NCBI RefSeq assembly: GCF_012932565.1
Contig: NZ_JABBYJ010000001.1
Coordinates: forward strand, 620,001-684,000
DNA length: 64,000 nucleotides
Reading direction: 5' to 3'
Source: Sneathiella limimaris
Lineage (GTDB): Bacteria > Pseudomonadota > Alphaproteobacteria > Sneathiellales > Sneathiellaceae
Shown here piece by piece: positions 62,194 to 64,000 of this stretch. Position 1 is the first letter of the stretch; every line of letters starts with the position of its first letter. A program made the position numbers and the translations under genes. The notes beneath the pieces are model-generated. The model was not told the DNA's origin, did not search any database, and worked only from the letters and a program-made list of their open reading frames with translations.

Positions 62194-63399
62194 ATGAGAT
62201 ACTTGGGTAAGAATAGTATCTGGTTTACCGTCTTTTTATCTTCAGCCGTAGCTCTTGGTCCTTTGGCTACGGATATGTATTTGCCTACTTTTCCCGTCTT
62301 AGAGACTCTTTTTTCGGTTTCGGTTTCAAAAGTCCAATGGACGCTGAGTGTGTTCATGATAGGGCTAGCATGTTTTCAGCTCATTGTTGGCCCGTTGTCT
62401 GATCGGTTTGGCAGGAAACCTGTTCTTTTTATCGGTTTACTCATCTTTGTCGCTTCCAGTTACGCAGCCGCACAAGCAACCTCTATCGAAGGCCTCACAA
62501 TCGCTCGGTTTTTTCAATCCATAGGCGTGTGTACAGGGGTTGTTATTCCAAGGGCAATGATCCGTGATCTTTTTGAGCGTGAAATGGCGGCAAGAAAATT
62601 ATCCCGAATGGGAAGTATTATGGGTTTGGCACCAGCGATAGCGCCGGTTATTGGCGGCTATGTTGCAGTGCACACAGGATGGCCAGGTATCTTTTTATTG
62701 CTGATGATATACGGAGTGCTGGTTTTAATTCTCAGCACCTTACTGATAGAAGAATCTCTAAAAAATAAAGATCATAAGGCTATTCATCCTGCCCATATTC
62801 TAAGAAATTACAGTGATCTATTATCCTCGTGGCCTTTCATGGGATATGCGCTTACCTGTGCGTTTTGCTTTTCAGGGTTTTTTGCATTTATTTCAGTCTC
62901 TTCCCATGTTCTGGTCTCGGTTATGAACGTTCCGATAGAGCAGTTTGGGTATTATTTTGGATGCGTGGTCGTTGGATATATTTCGGGAACCTTGCTGGGC
63001 CCTATTCTGACCTCCCGATTTGGACTGGATACAGCATTATTGTTGGGAACAATTGCCTCTCTCCTCGGTGCGTTTTTACTATGCTTGTTCTTCTACGTGG
63101 ATTTCCAGGTTCCACTCGCCATCATTTTACCTATGATCCTATATGATGTGGGGGTTGGAATCGTCATGCCGCAATCACAGGCGGCCGCAATTCACCCTTT
63201 TCCGGAAAAAGCCGGAGCGGCATCCGCTTTAAGTGGATTCCTGCTGCTAGGATTGGCTTCTTTGACGGGGTTTTTGACGGCGCATTTCTTTACGGGTTCA
63301 GCTTTCTCCCTCACCGTAGCCGTTAGTGTGATGGGGTTGATGGCTTTCGTGATCTGTCGTCTTGCCAGTCGAAAAGTCGTAAAACGGGCGGTCGAATAA
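62194..63399 (+). CDS. Bcr/CflA-family drug exporter (MFS)
   Basis: A 401-aa major-facilitator protein with twelve membrane segments. The loop-2/3 motif GPLSDRFGRKPVLFIGL and N-terminal LGPLATDMYLPTFPVL are standard for Bcr/CflA exporters (bicyclomycin, sulfonamides, other drugs, dipeptides). The exact substrate is not predictable. ATG 62194 has GGGAG upstream. Confidence 0.91.
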   Translation: MRYLGKNSIWFTVFLSSAVALGPLATDMYLPTFPVLETLFSVSVSKVQWTLSVFMIGLACFQLIVGPLSDRFGRKPVLFIGLLIFVASSYAAAQATSIEGLTIARFFQSIGVCTGVVIPRAMIRDLFEREMAARKLSRMGSIMGLAPAIAPVIGGYVAVHTGWPGIFLLLMIYGVLVLILSTLLIEESLKNKDHKAIHPAHILRNYSDLLSSWPFMGYALTCAFCFSGFFAFISVSSHVLVSVMNVPIEQFGYYFGCVVVGYISGTLLGPILTSRFGLDTALLLGTIASLLGAFLLCLFFYVDFQVPLAIILPMILYDVGVGIVMPQSQAAAIHPFPEKAGAASALSGFLLLGLASLTGFLTAHFFTGSAFSLTVAVSVMGLMAFVICRLASRKVVKRAVE

Positions 63400-63493
63400 A
63401 AAAGTTGAAGGACTTTCCGTTACGATAATCTTGTCGGGGGTAGTTTCATGCGGCACATTACCTTTAGTAATGAGATAATAAGAGGATCCCCAG

Positions 63494-64000
63494 ATGCCGT
63501 TTCATGCCCCGATGAGTGGACTACCAACCCATGAGGTTGAAAATCAGCCAGCAGCGATGGGTGATCTCAATTATTTAGACATTGACCCTGCATTGAGGGA
63601 AATGATTGATCGTGAAGGCGCTGGATGGGCTTTGGATCATATCCGTAACTTTGCTGCAGACATGGGAACTGCGGAAAGCAGGGAGTTGGCACGGCTGGCT
63701 GACCGGCATTCACCGGAAATTAAACCCTTTGATCCATATGGTCGTCGCGTGAATGAAGTGGAGTTTCATCCCGCCTATCATGAACTGATGAAAAAAGCGA
63801 TGAAAGGCCGCATCCACAATTTTGCCTGGGTGAACGACGGGAAACAGGGCGCTCATGCGGCGCAAATGGCACTTGCCTATATTTTCAGTCAAACCGAAGG
63901 CGGTGTTGCCTGTCCTATGGCGATGACATATGCGGTTTATCCGGCGTTAAAAGCCCAGGAGAATCTCCGTAAAGAATTGGAAGACTTGCTTTTGTCGGAT
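63494..64000 (+). CDS. AidB-like acyl-CoA dehydrogenase, 3'-truncated by the window
   Basis: The frame is open from ATG 63494 to the window end (169 codons). An AGAGGA site lies eight bases upstream. The visible part matches the N-terminus of AidB-type acyl-CoA dehydrogenases: DPALREMIDREGAGW, VNEVEFHPAYHELM, and SQTEGGVACPMAMTYA. AidB is an FAD protein linked to the alkylation response in E. coli; others act on isovaleryl-CoA-like substrates. Catalytic residues lie beyond the window end. Confidence 0.88.
   Translation, partial: MPFHAPMSGLPTHEVENQPAAMGDLNYLDIDPALREMIDREGAGWALDHIRNFAADMGTAESRELARLADRHSPEIKPFDPYGRRVNEVEFHPAYHELMKKAMKGRIHNFAWVNDGKQGAHAAQMALAYIFSQTEGGVACPMAMTYAVYPALKAQENLRKELEDLLLSD

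Noticed and set aside
63463-63471. TTTAGTAAT near the AidB-like gene, like the half-site of repeats A-C
   Set aside because: Only nine bases, no second arm; chance occurrence in AT-rich DNA is likely.
1-64000. Prophage, insertion sequence, CRISPR or rRNA/tRNA genes
   Set aside because: No integrase, transposase, terminal inverted repeats, regular repeat-spacer array or structural RNA signature was found on reading both strands.

Overview
The window looks like a 64 kb piece of the chromosome of an alphaproteobacterium that spans the replication origin. Protein sequences and gene order both point there: trpBA-accD-folC, parS/parAB-rsmG-mnmG-mnmE, rho-hemJ-hemH-hemE, then ppsR-maf-aroE-coaE-dnaQ, secB-fxsA-timA-mltA and a RegB/RegA (PrrBA/ActSR) redox two-component pair. 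Base composition is moderate by eye, and the porin, sulfotransferases, PHA depolymerase and VPLPA-CTERM proteins would suit a marine Sneathiella- or Rhodospirillales-like organism. That genus-level guess is weak.

Layout. 1-4.0 kb: the end of tryptophan synthesis, fatty-acid carboxylase beta subunit and folate polyglutamylation on the plus strand, then a convergent orphan OmpR-type regulator. 5-15 kb: ribA, an unknown Ala-rich protein, two transporters (DMT, MATE), an L,D-transpeptidase, YggS with a ThiE/TenI-like protein, two tandem sulfotransferases and a major porin. 14.8-19.5 kb: DUF3576 lipoprotein, leuS, lptE, holA. 19.6-25.5 kb, minus strand: parB, parA, rsmG, mnmG, mnmE and a small DUF6489 protein, with three parS sites. 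25.6-29.2 kb: thioredoxin-domain protein, O6-alkylguanine methyltransferase and quinone oxidoreductase, which carries a fourth parS. 29.2-30.9 kb: an AT-rich accessory islet with a nucleotidyltransferase-like gene and an AbrB/Doc-like pair, tied together by three copies of one AT-rich repeat. 30.9-35.0 kb: rho, hemJ, hemH, hemE, reading away from the origin. 34.97-35.38 kb: probable oriC. 35.4-38.9 kb: ppsR, maf, aroE, coaE and dnaQ, reading away on the other replichore.

39-47 kb: secB and fxsA (minus), timA, mltA, a lutABC lactate-oxidation operon, an Smr protein, an XRE regulator and mmcB (plus), then a GFA-family protein. 47-52.5 kb, minus: DUF547 protein, hldD, hldE, gmhA (ADP-heptose for LPS) and a glycosyltransferase. 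52.5-54.3 kb: two tandem VPLPA-CTERM secreted proteins. 54.3-58 kb, minus: a YhdJ-like DNA methyltransferase, RegA, RegB and an MBL-fold hydrolase. 58-64 kb: SYLF and ankyrin proteins, a PHA depolymerase, a cysteine-cluster protein, a YgjP-like metallopeptidase, a Bcr/CflA exporter and the start of an AidB-like acyl-CoA dehydrogenase cut by the window end.

Most of the window is housekeeping. The parts that merit a second look are the origin/centromere architecture, the 29.2-30.9 kb islet (a Doc-fold protein that has lost its catalytic motif, an AbrB partner and a nucleotidyltransferase sharing a candidate operator), the VPLPA-CTERM pair with its upstream palindrome, and the DNA methyltransferase joined to the RegA gene. 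No rRNA, tRNA, CRISPR array, insertion sequence or prophage was seen.
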